In this document: positions 24,265 through 35,189 of the stretch, piece by piece
Layout of the letters: every line of letters begins with the position of its first letter
How positions within the stretch are numbered: position 1 is the stretch's first letter
Source: Colletotrichum lupini
Lineage: Eukaryota; Ascomycota; Sordariomycetes; Glomerellales; Glomerellaceae
Direction of reading: 5' to 3'
NCBI RefSeq assembly: GCF_023278565.1
Contig: NC_064672.1
Coordinates: forward strand, 558,001-622,000
Length of the DNA stretch: 64,000 bases
The notes under the pieces: generated by a model
Told to the model about the DNA's origin: nothing
The model's database searches: none
The model's input: the letters and a program-made list of their open reading frames with translations, nothing else
Translations under genes and position numbers: made by a program

Positions 24265-27200
24265 ATGACGCTATTGAAGCTGCTCGGAGCTGGCGGCCTG
24301 CTGCTGGCTTCCCTGAGCAGCACTGTTGCAGCAGAGCCCTTTACGCCAAAACATGAAGCCGGACGATGTGCCATGCGCGGCCACTGCGGCTCCAAGAGCT
24401 TCTTTGGCAAGCAGCTGCCCTGCCCTGACAATGGTCTGGCTATGGACCCCGACGAAGACCTGCGAAAGCAAATTGTCGACCTTTGCGGCGCTAAATGGAA
24501 CTCTGGGCCGGTTTGCTGCGATGCTGAACAGGTAAGTTATCGGCTTCGAAAAACTTGGCTGCTGGCCATCTTACTGACGTGTGCTGCTCAACAGGTCAAA
24601 TCGCTCGCCTCCGAGCTTGGCACCCCGAACCAGATCGTTTCTTCCTGCCCAGCCTGCAAGGATAACTTCTTCAACTTGTTCTGCACCTTCACATGCTCTC
24701 CCGACCAGTCCCTCTTCTTAAACATCACAAAGACCCAAGAGAAGAACAAGAAGACTATGGTCACAGAGCTGGACCAGCTCATCTCAAAGGAATATGGAAC
24801 TGGATTCTTCGACAGTTGCAAGGAGGTCAAGTTCGGGCCATCCAACTCTAGGGCCATTGACTTTATCGGAGGTGGCGCAAAGAACTACTCCCAGCTGCTC
24901 AAGTTCCTGGGAGACGAGAAGGTCATTGGATCGCCCTTCCAGATCAACTTCCCCACCGAGTACACCGAGCCAGGCATGGCCCCTCGCGACATGACCCCGA
25001 AGAAGTGCAATGACGAGGACCCCAACTACCGCTGCGCATGTGTCGATTGTCCTGCTGTCTGCCCGGAGCTCCCGGCCGTCTCGAAGCCTGGCGAATGCCA
25101 TGTTGGTCTTTTACCCTGTCTCTCGTTTGCGGCCATCTTCACCTACAGCGTCCTCTTGTTCGCTGCCATCGCAGCCGTTGTCGGACACGTTGTGTGGAGA
25201 CGCCGTGCCAAGAGAGAGAGTGAGCGCCTCCGACTCCTGCAAGATGCGTCTCCCAGCGACGATGAGGATGAGGGTGACCTGGTTCAAAATGGGGCCATGT
25301 TCGATAGACCTCAGAGATACTACAAGATCAATACCTGGTGCGACGCGGCCTTCAGCAAGCTCGGTCACGCAGCGGCGCGCTACCAAGGAATCACGATTGG
25401 TGTCACGCTCATCGTCGTCATCATTCTCAGTGCCGGTTGGGTCAGGTTCGACCTCGAGAAAGACCCTGCGCGTCTATGGGTTAGCCCCACGTCTCCTGCT
25501 GCTCAGGAAAAGGCTTTCTTTGACGAGCAGTTTGGTCCATTTTACCGCGCCGAAAAGGCCTTTTTGGTCAACGACCAGCACTCCAGCGGCCCAGCCCCCG
25601 TTCTCAGCTACGATACGCTGATCTGGTGGATGGGTGTCGAAAAGAGCGTCAAGCAGCTGAAGGGCCCCAAGTTTGGCGCGACCCTCAATGACATCTGCTT
25701 AAAGCCTACCGGAACCTCCTGTGTTGTCCAGTCAGTGGCGACCTACTTTGGCGATGAGCCCTCCCTTGTTGGCAAGAATGACTGGGAGGATCAACTGCGG
25801 CAGTGCGCAAAGTCCCCCGTCGAGTGCCGTCCTGATTTCGGTCTTCCTCTCGAGCCGAACATGATTCTAGGCGGTTACGAAGACGATCCCGCTGCTGCTC
25901 ATGCGATGACTGTCACCTGGGTCGTCCAAAACGCTGTGGAAGGTAGCCCGGCCGTTGAGCGTGCCATGGACTGGGAGGTTGCGCTGCGCGACCGCCTTCT
26001 CGAGGTTCAGCAGGAAGCTTCGGACCGAGGGCTTCGACTTTCCTTCTCTACCGAGATCAGCTTGGAACAGGAGTTGAACAAGTCAACCAACACCGATGCC
26101 AAGATCGTCGTCATCAGCTACATCATCATGTTCCTCTACGCCTCTCTTGCCCTCGGATCTACCACGCTGTCATTCCGGGATATGATCAGGAACCCAGCCG
26201 TGGCTTTGGTCCAGTCCAAGTTCTCACTCGGCGTTGTTGGCATTCTAATTGTCCTCATGTCCATTAGCGCCTCTATCGGTCTGTTCTCCTGGTTCGGACT
26301 CAAGGCGACGCTCATCATTGCCGAGGTCATTCCCTTCATCGTTCTTGCCGTCGGTGTTGACAACATTTTCCTCATCGTTCACGAGTTTGAGCGCGTCAAC
26401 GTGAGCCACCCTGACGAGATGGTCGAGGAGCGTATTGCCAAAGCCCTGGGACGAATGGGTCCGTCGATTCTTCTCTCAGCTATGACCGAAGTTGTCGCTT
26501 TTGCTCTCGGAACGTTCGTAGGTATGCCCGCGGTGCGCAATTTTGCCGCCTATGCCGCTGGTGCTGTCTTCATCAACGCCATCCTTCAGATCACGCTCTT
26601 CATTTCAGTTCTGGCCATGAACCAGATTCGCGTGGAGGACCACAGGGCAGACTGCATCCCCTGCCTGCAGGTCAAGGCAGCTCGCGTCCACCTGAGTGGC
26701 GGAAACGGCAATGCCAACGCGCGGTTCTACGAAGTCCCGGAAGAGAGCTGGCTGCAGCAGTTCATCCGTCGTACATACGCACCGGCCATTCTCGCAAAGC
26801 AGGCCAAGGCAATCATTATCGCCATCTTCTTGGGTCTGTTTGCCGCTGGAATCGCACTTATTCCCGAGGTGCAACTTGGCCTGGACCAGCGCGTTGCCAT
26901 TCCGGACGGCTCCTATCTCATCCCCTACTTCAACGATCTTTACAAATACATGGAGACCGGTCCTCCTGTCTACTTTGTCACCCGAGAGTTCAACGCGACT
27001 GCGCGCAAGAACCAACGCGAGATCTGCGCAAGATTCACCACCTGCGACCAATTCTCCCTCTCCAACATCCTGGAGGGTGAGCGCAAGAGACCCGATGTCT
27101 CATACATTTCATCGCCTGCTGCCAGCTGGATCGATGACTTCTTCTTGTGGCTTAACCCTGACCTTGGCGATTCGTGCTGTGTTGAGAACGGCAAGGCATG

Positions 27201-28158
27201 CTTTGCTGATCGCAACCCGCCATGGAATATCACCCTGTCCGGTATGCCCCAGGACGGTGAGTTCGTTCACTACCTCGAGAAGTTCCTCAAGGCGCCTACC
27301 AATGACGACTGCCCGCTCGGTGGACAAGCATCGTATGGTAATGCGGTGGTGGTCGACTCGGAGAAGGACACCATCCCTGCCAGTCATTTCAGAACGATGC
27401 ATACCCCGTTGCGCAGCCAGGATGACTTCATCAACGCCATGTCGGCAGCCCGAAGAATCGCGTCCGACATTACAAAGTCAACGGGTGTTGAGGTCTTCCC
27501 CTACAGTCTTTTCTACATCTTTTTTGACCAGTACGCCAGCATCGTCTCGCTCACAGGAGCTCTTCTCGGTTCGGCTGTGGCAATCATCTTTGTCATTGCG
27601 TCCATCCTTCTGGGATCTCTCATGACGGCGCTGGTCGTCACCGTCACAGTCTGCATGACCGTTGTCGATATTATCGGGGCAATGGCAGTCTTCGGCGTGT
27701 CACTCAACGCCGTGTCGCTCGTCAACCTGATCATCTGCGTCGGTATCGGCGTGGAGTTCTGCGCGCACATTGCGAGGGCGTTCATGTTCCCGTCGCGCAC
27801 CGTCATGGAGCGCGCCAAGAACCGCTTCCGTGGCCGTGATGCCCGCGCCTGGACTGCGTTGGTCAACGTTGGAGCCTCCGTCTTCTCTGGTATCACCGTC
27901 ACCAAGCTTCTCGGAGTGTTCGTGCTGGCATTTACGAGGTCAAAGATCTTTGAGATCTACTACTTCCGAGTGTGGCTGTCTCTGGTTGTTTTCGCAGGCA
28001 CTCACGCTCTCATCTTCCTCCCTGTTGCTCTCAGCTTATTTGGAGGAGAGGGATACGTTGACCCCGAGAGCGAGGGCGGCATCGAGGAGGATCTTGCCAG
28101 CCGTAGATACCGGGCTCTCGTCCCGGACGAGGAGACTGATTCGGACGATGACTATTAG
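24265..28158 (+). CDS. ncr1: NPC1-type intracellular sterol transporter
   Basis: Two exons (24265-24531 and 24595-28158) give 1276 residues; the 63-nt intron (GTAAGT, CTGAC-type branch, CAACAG) has no in-frame stop, so unspliced RNA would add 21 residues. A signal peptide spans about residues 1-23. The Cys-rich NPC1 N-terminal sterol-binding domain follows (CCDAEQ, CPAC..NF..LFC..TCSP). Next come a first membrane helix, a luminal loop, the sterol-sensing domain (from ALGSTTLSF through VGVDNIFLIVHEFE), a second large luminal loop and the C-terminal helix bundle of the RND/Patched fold. Family members move sterol out of the vacuole or late endosome lumen. The tail ends in an acidic SDDDY. A polyadenylation-like AATAAA lies at 28206. 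Confidence 0.96.
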   Translation: MTLLKLLGAGGLLLASLSSTVAAEPFTPKHEAGRCAMRGHCGSKSFFGKQLPCPDNGLAMDPDEDLRKQIVDLCGAKWNSGPVCCDAEQVSYRLRKTWLLAILLTCAAQQVKSLASELGTPNQIVSSCPACKDNFFNLFCTFTCSPDQSLFLNITKTQEKNKKTMVTELDQLISKEYGTGFFDSCKEVKFGPSNSRAIDFIGGGAKNYSQLLKFLGDEKVIGSPFQINFPTEYTEPGMAPRDMTPKKCNDEDPNYRCACVDCPAVCPELPAVSKPGECHVGLLPCLSFAAIFTYSVLLFAAIAAVVGHVVWRRRAKRESERLRLLQDASPSDDEDEGDLVQNGAMFDRPQRYYKINTWCDAAFSKLGHAAARYQGITIGVTLIVVIILSAGWVRFDLEKDPARLWVSPTSPAAQEKAFFDEQFGPFYRAEKAFLVNDQHSSGPAPVLSYDTLIWWMGVEKSVKQLKGPKFGATLNDICLKPTGTSCVVQSVATYFGDEPSLVGKNDWEDQLRQCAKSPVECRPDFGLPLEPNMILGGYEDDPAAAHAMTVTWVVQNAVEGSPAVERAMDWEVALRDRLLEVQQEASDRGLRLSFSTEISLEQELNKSTNTDAKIVVISYIIMFLYASLALGSTTLSFRDMIRNPAVALVQSKFSLGVVGILIVLMSISASIGLFSWFGLKATLIIAEVIPFIVLAVGVDNIFLIVHEFERVNVSHPDEMVEERIAKALGRMGPSILLSAMTEVVAFALGTFVGMPAVRNFAAYAAGAVFINAILQITLFISVLAMNQIRVEDHRADCIPCLQVKAARVHLSGGNGNANARFYEVPEESWLQQFIRRTYAPAILAKQAKAIIIAIFLGLFAAGIALIPEVQLGLDQRVAIPDGSYLIPYFNDLYKYMETGPPVYFVTREFNATARKNQREICARFTTCDQFSLSNILEGERKRPDVSYISSPAASWIDDFFLWLNPDLGDSCCVENGKACFADRNPPWNITLSGMPQDGEFVHYLEKFLKAPTNDDCPLGGQASYGNAVVVDSEKDTIPASHFRTMHTPLRSQDDFINAMSAARRIASDITKSTGVEVFPYSLFYIFFDQYASIVSLTGALLGSAVAIIFVIASILLGSLMTALVVTVTVCMTVVDIIGAMAVFGVSLNAVSLVNLIICVGIGVEFCAHIARAFMFPSRTVMERAKNRFRGRDARAWTALVNVGASVFSGITVTKLLGVFVLAFTRSKIFEIYYFRVWLSLVVFAGTHALIFLPVALSLFGGEGYVDPESEGGIEEDLASRRYRALVPDEETDSDDDY

Positions 28159-28205
28159 AATGATCATGGCTTTACCTAGGTTTTGTAATACTAGTGTTGG
28201 GAGTA

Positions 28206-28211
28206 AATAAA
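28206..28211 (+). other. Polyadenylation-signal-like AATAAA
   Basis: An exact AATAAA starts 48 bases after the NPC1 stop codon. Fungal polyadenylation signals are loose, so this is only a candidate. Confidence 0.4.
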
Positions 28212-30252
28212 GTGGGATTTTGCATTTCATCCAAGTGTGCCTTTTTTTTTGACATGATCTTTGGTAAAGTTCATGATGGATTTTTCCCAATCACGCATGT
28301 CCGTTGTAGGACGTGCTAGTTAGGGGCATGGGTAATTCAACAGCCAATGCCGTTAGGCACCATGGCTGTCTAGGCAATTCTGCAAGTATTACTTTGGTCG
28401 TACTTTTGTTGAAGAACCGGAGGCTGGGCATCTTGAATGGCAATCCATGGGAATGCGTGTAGCTGGTGTGACTACGAGGCGAAATAGCAAGCCTGACGTG
28501 TGGACACATCGCGGTGCCACCAACGGCGATGTGCCACATCGGCGGGCGGGAAGTGGAAGTGGATTGCGGTGACATGGTTTGACAGCGCATCATGCCCATT
28601 GGGTGTGGGTTGGGCTGTAGCGCGGGGTGGTGGTACCATTATCGCTGGTGTTCGTTCATCTTTCATGATCTACGGATGGCATCGCAGCGCCTGTGGACTG
28701 AGACGCGAGACATTGGGCTTAGTTAGTGCGTTGAACTTGTCGAAGCTGGAACTGTCGAAGGCTGTATAAGTAAGTGGACCTATTTTAGGGGTCTAAAAAC
28801 CAGAAGAGCGCTCAGTTTCCATCCCATGCGTATCCTTCATACCAAAAGTGATATGGAGACTTTATGGTCACGAGAGAAGCCAGAGTTTTTTCAGACGAAG
28901 AAAACTCCCCCCTACGGTGACTCTGTACCTTTGTACTCGGACATAGATGACAGTTCTGTAATACGAAGAGGGGAATACAATCAAACCAAAAAAGTAACCG
29001 GGGCTCTGGGAGGGGAGCTTCACCTGAGGGTCAAATTTCCGTATAATAAATTGGCGGGTTTTTCTTGTCGCTCGTGCCCCTTTGCGACTCGTAACTTTTG
29101 TAAGGGTCTCATTGTCTCTGTGCCGCAAAGAACAAGCACAAGACGCGTTCCTCTTCTAGCAGAGGCCGCGGCGCGTGAGATGGACCGGATGGTTGATAGC
29201 TAGTCAGGCTAGTTCAGGGGTTCGTTGATGATGGCCTCGGTATTGGGGGATTGGTGATGGGCAGCCTTATTCACAGCGTTCGTACCTCTGCAAGTGTACA
29301 AAACACTGCATGAGTTGTTCAACTCCATAGTCTTCTGGACTCTCTCCCTCTCATCTGATACTCAGCCACTGGGCCTGGCCTTGCTGGGACGAAGGGACGG
29401 TAGGACTGGACTGTCCGACTCAGTCAATGCCATACCTGCGCCGATCCCGCGAGCCAGAGGTCTTGTGACGCCGTTTGGGCGCTGGGCGAATGGAAACGAG
29501 TTATCCAGAGGTTGCATAAAGATGATGGAACAGGCGCTTCCTGGGGCCGAGATTTGGGGGGGACCAGAAATGTTTGGAACGTGGAGAGAGACGCAAAAGA
29601 TACGTCGCTACAGCCTGTCCGTACAGGTAAGGTACTTGTGGTGGAGAACGTGTCGATGCCAATTGGACGCGCTCATGTCCTTTCAGCGAATGACAGGTGC
29701 GAAAAGGGGGGCCCACTGCCCGAGCTCCCGAAGCGAGAGCCGCCCGCTGTCAGCACTGTCCACTGGTTGGCTCATCTCTGAGAGCTCAGGACCAGAGGTA
29801 CCTTATCGCTGGTGCTGGCTGTCAGGGGTAAGGTACCGACCACTAAACTTGTTTCCTCTTCCCGAGACGAGAAGCTTGGGAAAACAGAGAAACAGAACGA
29901 TAGAGCCTGAGGGCCATGGGGCAATGCCGTGAGAGGTTCTCAGGAGCCATCTTCAGGCATCTGTTCGCGAGTAGTCCTGCATACGTATTTTGGGTGGCTT
30001 CCGCCCAATGTTCTGGCCTGACTTGTAGACGTCTTGCTGATCTCGTCGGGTGTCAGTGCTTCAGACAGCTGGGGATGCATCCTCTGCCTTGAGTTACCTT
30101 GGTTAGTGCAGCGCCTGTGCCGGGCATGTATACATTGGATCGTCTCTAGGTAGAGCCTAGACAGAAGTAGGTACCTCATTCCACGCTTGGCTTGAGATGA
30201 TGGTGGGAAAAGGGTCCTGTCTGTGATCTGAGGTACCTCACGGGCACAAGAG

Positions 30253-30265
30253 TACGGAGTACTTG
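30253..30265 (-). promoter_or_regulatory. Copy of the 13-mer CAAGTACTCCGTA
   Basis: The minus strand reads CAAGTACTCCGTA, identical to copies at 12167-12179 and 58617-58629. Flanking bases make an imperfect inverted repeat CAAG-A-GTAC-GGA-GTAC-TTG. It lies about 900 bases upstream of the coiled-coil protein gene. Confidence 0.5.
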
Positions 30266-30357
30266 AAGCTTATGACTGATTGTTGGACATGGCCAGCGTC
30301 GTCTCCAGCGTCTCCATGTCCCCCATGTTGCTCCATCCGCCAATCTCGAAGCAACCC

Positions 30358-30398
30358 TTTTTTTTTTTTTTTTTTTCTCTCTCTCTCTCTCTCTCTCT
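30358..30398. repeat. T19(CT)11 tract
   Basis: Nineteen T residues (30358-30376) run directly into eleven CT units (30377-30398). Pyrimidine tracts of this sort are common in fungal promoters upstream of transcription starts. Confidence 0.9.
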
Positions 30399-30408
30399 TA
30401 CGGAGTAC
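30399..30408 (-). promoter_or_regulatory. GTACTCCGTA motif next to CT tract
   Basis: The plus strand reads TACGGAGTAC immediately after the CT microsatellite. This is one of six intergenic copies in the window. Confidence 0.45.
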
Positions 30409-30848
30409 TGCGTAAATCCTCTACCAGGAGTCCAGGACCCATGGCCTTACCTAATTAGACACCTCACCTTTCTCTACCTCACCCAAAGGTACCGGCTCAA
30501 TTCCTTCCTGTGCCTTTGGTCCAGCAATCTCCCAGCTCCCAATTCCTCTTCAACCCCCTCTCTCACACCTCTGTCCAGCTCTTTCGCCACTGCTCAGAGC
30601 TTCTCAACTTGTAGATATCACGACGGCATTTCCGTGTCGTTTCGTGCGTCATTTGTACTCTTGTTTCGGCTTTCCTTTCAACTATTTTGTTGCTATCGTT
30701 CTGTTGATTTCCCCCGCGGTGAAAGTTTAAACTTTCCCAAACAAGGAAAGTCAAGCGGCAAGGAGAAGGGGAAAAGTACAAGAAGTAAAGAAGAAGAAGA
30801 AAAAGGAGACGACCAAGCAAGACACCACCGCGTACGACGTGTCGCAAG

Positions 30849-31107
30849 GTAAGTCACAACAACCAAGCACCAAATTTGTCCTTCTCCGACCTCAATTGTC
30901 GTCTTTTGAGAGCTCAATGCAGCTTTGCATAACCATCTCAGAGACCTTACCACCCCAGGAATGCTGGAATGCTGTGGCTCCCTCCACAATGTTGCTCTTC
31001 CGCCTACTTCCCTCCTTCGTCTCTCCCAATTCCTGCAGCTACCCGAGATTCCTTCCCCATCACTTCCTCATGAACTGCCTTAGCTGACCTGGATAACGCG
31101 CAAGCAG
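30849..31107 (+). other. Probable 5' leader intron of the coiled-coil gene
   Basis: The donor GTAAGT at 30849 follows CAAG, a GCTGAC branch-like site lies near 31083-31088, and the acceptor CAG ends at 31107, 62 bases before the ATG at 31170. The 259-nt length is long for this window's introns but normal for a leader intron. This is inference from signals alone. Confidence 0.45.
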
Positions 31108-31169
31108 GACTACCCGAACGACGACACCCTCTCCTCCTCCCGAACGTCCTACCACCATCGTCCACAATC

Positions 31170-34100
31170 ATGTCCGACGCCGGTAGCTTCGAGGTCGTCC
31201 AGCACGACGAGGCCCCCAAGCCCGCCGCCGCTGCTGCCACCACCTCGCCGAGCACAAAGTCCACCGCCTCAGCTGCCTCTTCCCTGAAGAAGCCCGCTTC
31301 GAGCTCTGGGACCACCGCCGCTGCCCGCCGCCCGACGACGTCCACCTCGAGCACCGGAAAGCCTGCGAGCACCACCTCCTCCACTACTTCTCGTGTCGCC
31401 GGCGGCCTGACCAAGCCTCCTACCCGTCCTCCCGGAAGCAGCTCCAGCACTGCCAGCAGCACCGTCCGCAGGCCCGCGAGCACCTCCTCCACGGCCACCC
31501 ACCGCTCGCGACCCAGTGTATCCGCCTCCGAGGACGAATCCAAGAGGACAGCCCGCCGCACCTCCACTGTTCCCAGCAGCAGTGCCGCCTCCCCGAGCAA
31601 GGAGAGAAGGACTTCCACCCTTGGTACCGCCACGGCCGCCGCCAGGAAACCTGCCAGCTCCACCAGCAGCTCGTCCGCCGCTCCGCGACTCTCCTCGACG
31701 ACATCGCGCACCCCGAACTCGGTAGCCCCGCGTCCCTCCTCGATCAGCTCCCGCTCCTCCGCGGCCACCAGTACCGGCGCCGTTGCCGAGGCCAAGAAGC
31801 GCCTGTCCACCGCCTCCACCTCGACCACCTCCTCTGCCGCTCCCAGACGGTCCATCCGCCCCGATTCGTCCGGCGCCTCCGAGGCCCTTGGAAAGGAGGT
31901 CGAGTCTCTCAAGGCCCAGCTCACCGAGAAGGAGACCCAGCTCGCGGACAAGGAGTCGCAACTGAACGAGCTCAAGACACAGGTCCAGCAGACCCAGGAC
32001 AAGCTCACCCAGTACACCGACGGGGTGAACAGAGATGCCGTTCAGGTGAGGAACGCCGTGTACAACATCCAAAAGGCCCACCAGGACCAGGTTACCGAGT
32101 TGAAGGCCAAGCAGACGGAGCTCGAGAACCAGGTGGATGAGGCCAATGAACATCTAATGGCCACCGATGCTGACTACGAGAAACAGCAGAGCGACTACAC
32201 TGAGGCTGTTGCCGCCAAGGAAGCCGCCGAGGCCGAGCTTGCCTCGATGAAGCAGTCCCTCGAAACGCTCCAAGCGGAGCACGACGAGAAGCTCAAGGAA
32301 AGCGAGTCCGCCCTGGCCAAGGCCTCGGAGGAGCACGCCGCCAAGCTTGAGGAGCTGCAGAGCTCCCTGACGGACCAGCACAAGTCTGCTATTGACGCTC
32401 TTGAGGCCAAGCACAGCGAGGCGCTCAGCCAGGGCCAGTCCGCCTCCGCCGACAACGAGGAAGCGCTGTCCAAGATGAAGGACAGCCACGAGACCGCCAT
32501 CGCCGAGCTCCAGAAGAAGATTGACGAGCTCACCGCCTCCCAAACCGAGCTCGAGGCCGCTCACGAGAGCAAGGTCTCTGCCGAGGTCGAATTGCACAAC
32601 ACCAAGCTCGCCGCTGTTGAGGGCGAGATCGCCGAGCTCAAGACGAAGCTCGAGGCTGCCGAGAAGACAGCAGAGCAAGCCAAGGCTGACCTCGACGCCA
32701 AGACGGCTGAGCTGGCCGAGGTCCAGGCCAACGTCGCCGACCTGGAGAGCAAGCTTGCGGCCGCTGAGACCGACGTTGCCAAGGCCAAGGAGGAGGCTCT
32801 CGAGTTCCAGAAGCAGATTGACAGCATCAAGGAGGAGATCACTGCCAAGGACGAGGCCCTGGAGAAGGCCAAGGCGGAGCACTCTGCCCAGGTCAAGAAG
32901 CACGACGCCGAGCTCAAGCAGATTTCCCAGGACTACGAGGAGGAGATTGAGTCCCTCAAGGGAGACGCCTTCTTCAAGCGCAAGTTCCAGGATCTCGAGG
33001 TCAAGCACACCGAGCTCGAGACTGAGCATGGCGACCTGAAGACCAAGCACACCGAGCTGGAATCGCAGCATAGCGACCTCACCAACAAGCACGGCGAGCT
33101 GGAGTCGAAGCACACCGAGCTAACCACCAAGCACGGCGAACTCGAGACCCAACATGGCGATCTTTCCAAGAGCCTCGCTGACGGCACCGAGACAAGCACC
33201 AAGGCTCTCGAGGCGGCCAAGGCTGAGCTTGCCGCCGCTGTTGCTGCCCTGGAAGCACGGGAGGCCGAGCACCAAAAGGCGCTCGACGCCATTCGCGCTA
33301 GCCATGCTGAGGAACTGGAGGGCGCCAAGAGCGGAGCTTCTGCCGACAAGGATGCTCAGCTTGCCGAGCTCCAGAGCCTCAAGGACAGCCATGCGAAGCA
33401 ACTGGAGATTCTTAAGGCCGACAGCGAAGCCAGCCTTGCCAAGGAGCTTGAGGCTCTCAAGGCCTCTCACTCTGAAGTTGTCGAGGCTCTCCACGCGGAG
33501 ACTGCCGGCGACAAGGAGAAGCTGCTCGCCGAGATCGCTGCCGAGAGAGAGAAGGCCCTGGCGGAGAGCACTGGCAACAAGGAAGAGCTTCTTGCTGCCC
33601 ACAAGGAGGAGCTCGAGTCCATCACCAAGACATTGCGTGCCGATCACGAAGCCGAGCTCGCTGAGCTCAAGGAGAAACTGGCGAGCTCTCACGAGGCTGA
33701 GCTCGAGGAGGCCAAGACTAAGCTACAGCAGTCGCACCAGGCTGGAATCGAGGAGGCCAAGGCCAAGCTTGCCGAGGCCCACCAGGCCGAGCTGGCTGCC
33801 GCGAAGCAGGCTGGCGACAGCGCGCACACCGAGGAGCTCTCTACCCTCAAGCTTCAGCTCGACGAGGCCCTGACCCGCATCCGCGAGACCGAGACTTCGA
33901 GCGCGGCTGCTCTTGCCGAGGCCAAGAGAAACCTCGACGACTCTCACTCGGCCGAGGTTGAGAAGCTCATCTCCAGCCACGCCGAGCAGCTTGAGGCACT
34001 GAAGCAGCAGAGCTCCTCTGGAGCCCGGGCTGAGCTCGAAGAGATCAACAAGGCTCACTCCAGGGTTGTGGAGGAGCTGACTAGCCAGTATGAGACCAGA

Positions 34101-35189
34101 AACGAGTCGCTTGCCAAAGAGATTGAGAAGATCTCGGCCGATGCCTCCAAGCTCGAATCTGCCCTCCAGGCTGCCAAGGAGTCCGTTGCCCAGGCGGAGG
34201 CTGACAAGACCAAGACCCAAGCTAGCGCGGCCGAGCTCGAGGCTGCTCTCTCCGCTGCCAAGGACTCCATCAAAAAGGCCGAGACGGAGAAGGCCAGTCT
34301 CGAGGAAGAGCTCGGCGAGCTCGGTGCCATGATCTCGGTTGAGAAGATGGCGCGCGCCGAGGCTGAAGCGGCTCTCGATGCCGTCAAGAACAAGACGCCC
34401 GACACTGCTGAGGCGGACAACCTCCGTGAACAACTGAACAACACCAAGAAGGGGCTTGAGCAGGAGCTCACTGTAGTGCAAAAGAGCCTCACCATTGCCA
34501 AGCAGGAGGTCGAGGATGTCAAGGAGGACCTGCTACTCGCGCAAAAGGAGCTTGAGGCATCTCAGTTTGAGGCCGACAAGCAGCTCAAGACCTACAAGGC
34601 CGACTACGAGGAGCTCAACGACACAATGACCAAGATTGTGGAGGAGGAGCAGGCCAAGCGCAGAGCGCTGGAGGAGCAGGTTGAGAGCCTGAGAAAGTCA
34701 TTGGCCGACAAGGAGAAGGGCGTTGAGGAGTTCCAGGCGCAACTCAAGGTCAAGGATGCCGAGATTGCAGAGGCCAAGGTACGTTTTTTTTGGTTCTTGT
34801 TACGTGCGGCTCGGGCGAACTATCACTGATACGATGCAGGCCAACGCATCGGCTGCCAAGCCCAAGGGACTTGCGGCCAGCAGATTTGCCGTTGGCGACG
34901 ACGAAGACGACGAGGCGGACGGCTCAGCGGCCAAGCCCGCGGAAGGTGAGGAAGAAGACCATTCCTCCGAGGCACTGGCTGTGGTGCGAACGCCCTGCTT
35001 GATGCTCCCTTTGTTTGGAGAGATGGGACAAGAATGCTAATTCGGGATTCGCAGCTACAACGAGCTAGAGTCAACGCGAACCAGATCCACAATATGGACC
35101 GCGACATGCAGGAGAAGAACCTGGCCATGCTAGAGTCCATTACAGATTTCCAGCAATCACCGCACCTCAATAACAACAATAACAACTAG
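31170..35189 (+). CDS. Large coiled-coil protein with Ser/Thr-rich N-terminus
   Basis: Three exons (31170-34778, 34840-34983, 35055-35189) give 1295 residues; the introns are 61 nt (GTACGT) and 71 nt (GTGCGA, branch GCTAAT), both phase 0. Residues 1-240 are disordered and rich in Ser, Thr, Ala and Pro. From about 245 to 1200 the protein is almost continuous heptad coiled coil rich in Glu, Lys, Ala and Leu. Residues 612-667 are eight exact heptads of the form KHTELET/QHGDLSK, each with His at its second position. A short acidic segment (DDEDDEAD) and a C-terminal helix ending in poly-Asn follow. Such proteins act as cytoskeletal, spindle-pole or organelle tethers, but no named family is recognised. 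Large antisense open frames here are by-products of GAG/AAG/CTC codon bias. Confidence 0.88.

Larger units (their letters stand above)
28159..31169. other. 3-kb intergenic region between NPC1 and the coiled-coil gene
   Basis: No gene supported; the open frames at 28.8-29.9 kb show no domains or targeting signals. Landmarks are a GTACTCCGTA-type motif at 30253-30262 (minus orientation), a T19(CT)11 tract at 30358-30398 followed at once by a second motif copy at 30399-30408, and a probable leader intron at 30849-31107. Confidence 0.5.

Noticed and set aside
31004..34522. Long minus-strand open frames (94-337 codons) inside the coiled-coil gene
   Set aside because: They are antisense shadows of a GAG/AAG/GCC-rich coding strand, which reads as stop-poor Leu/Gly/Ala-rich frames; none has domains or splice logic.
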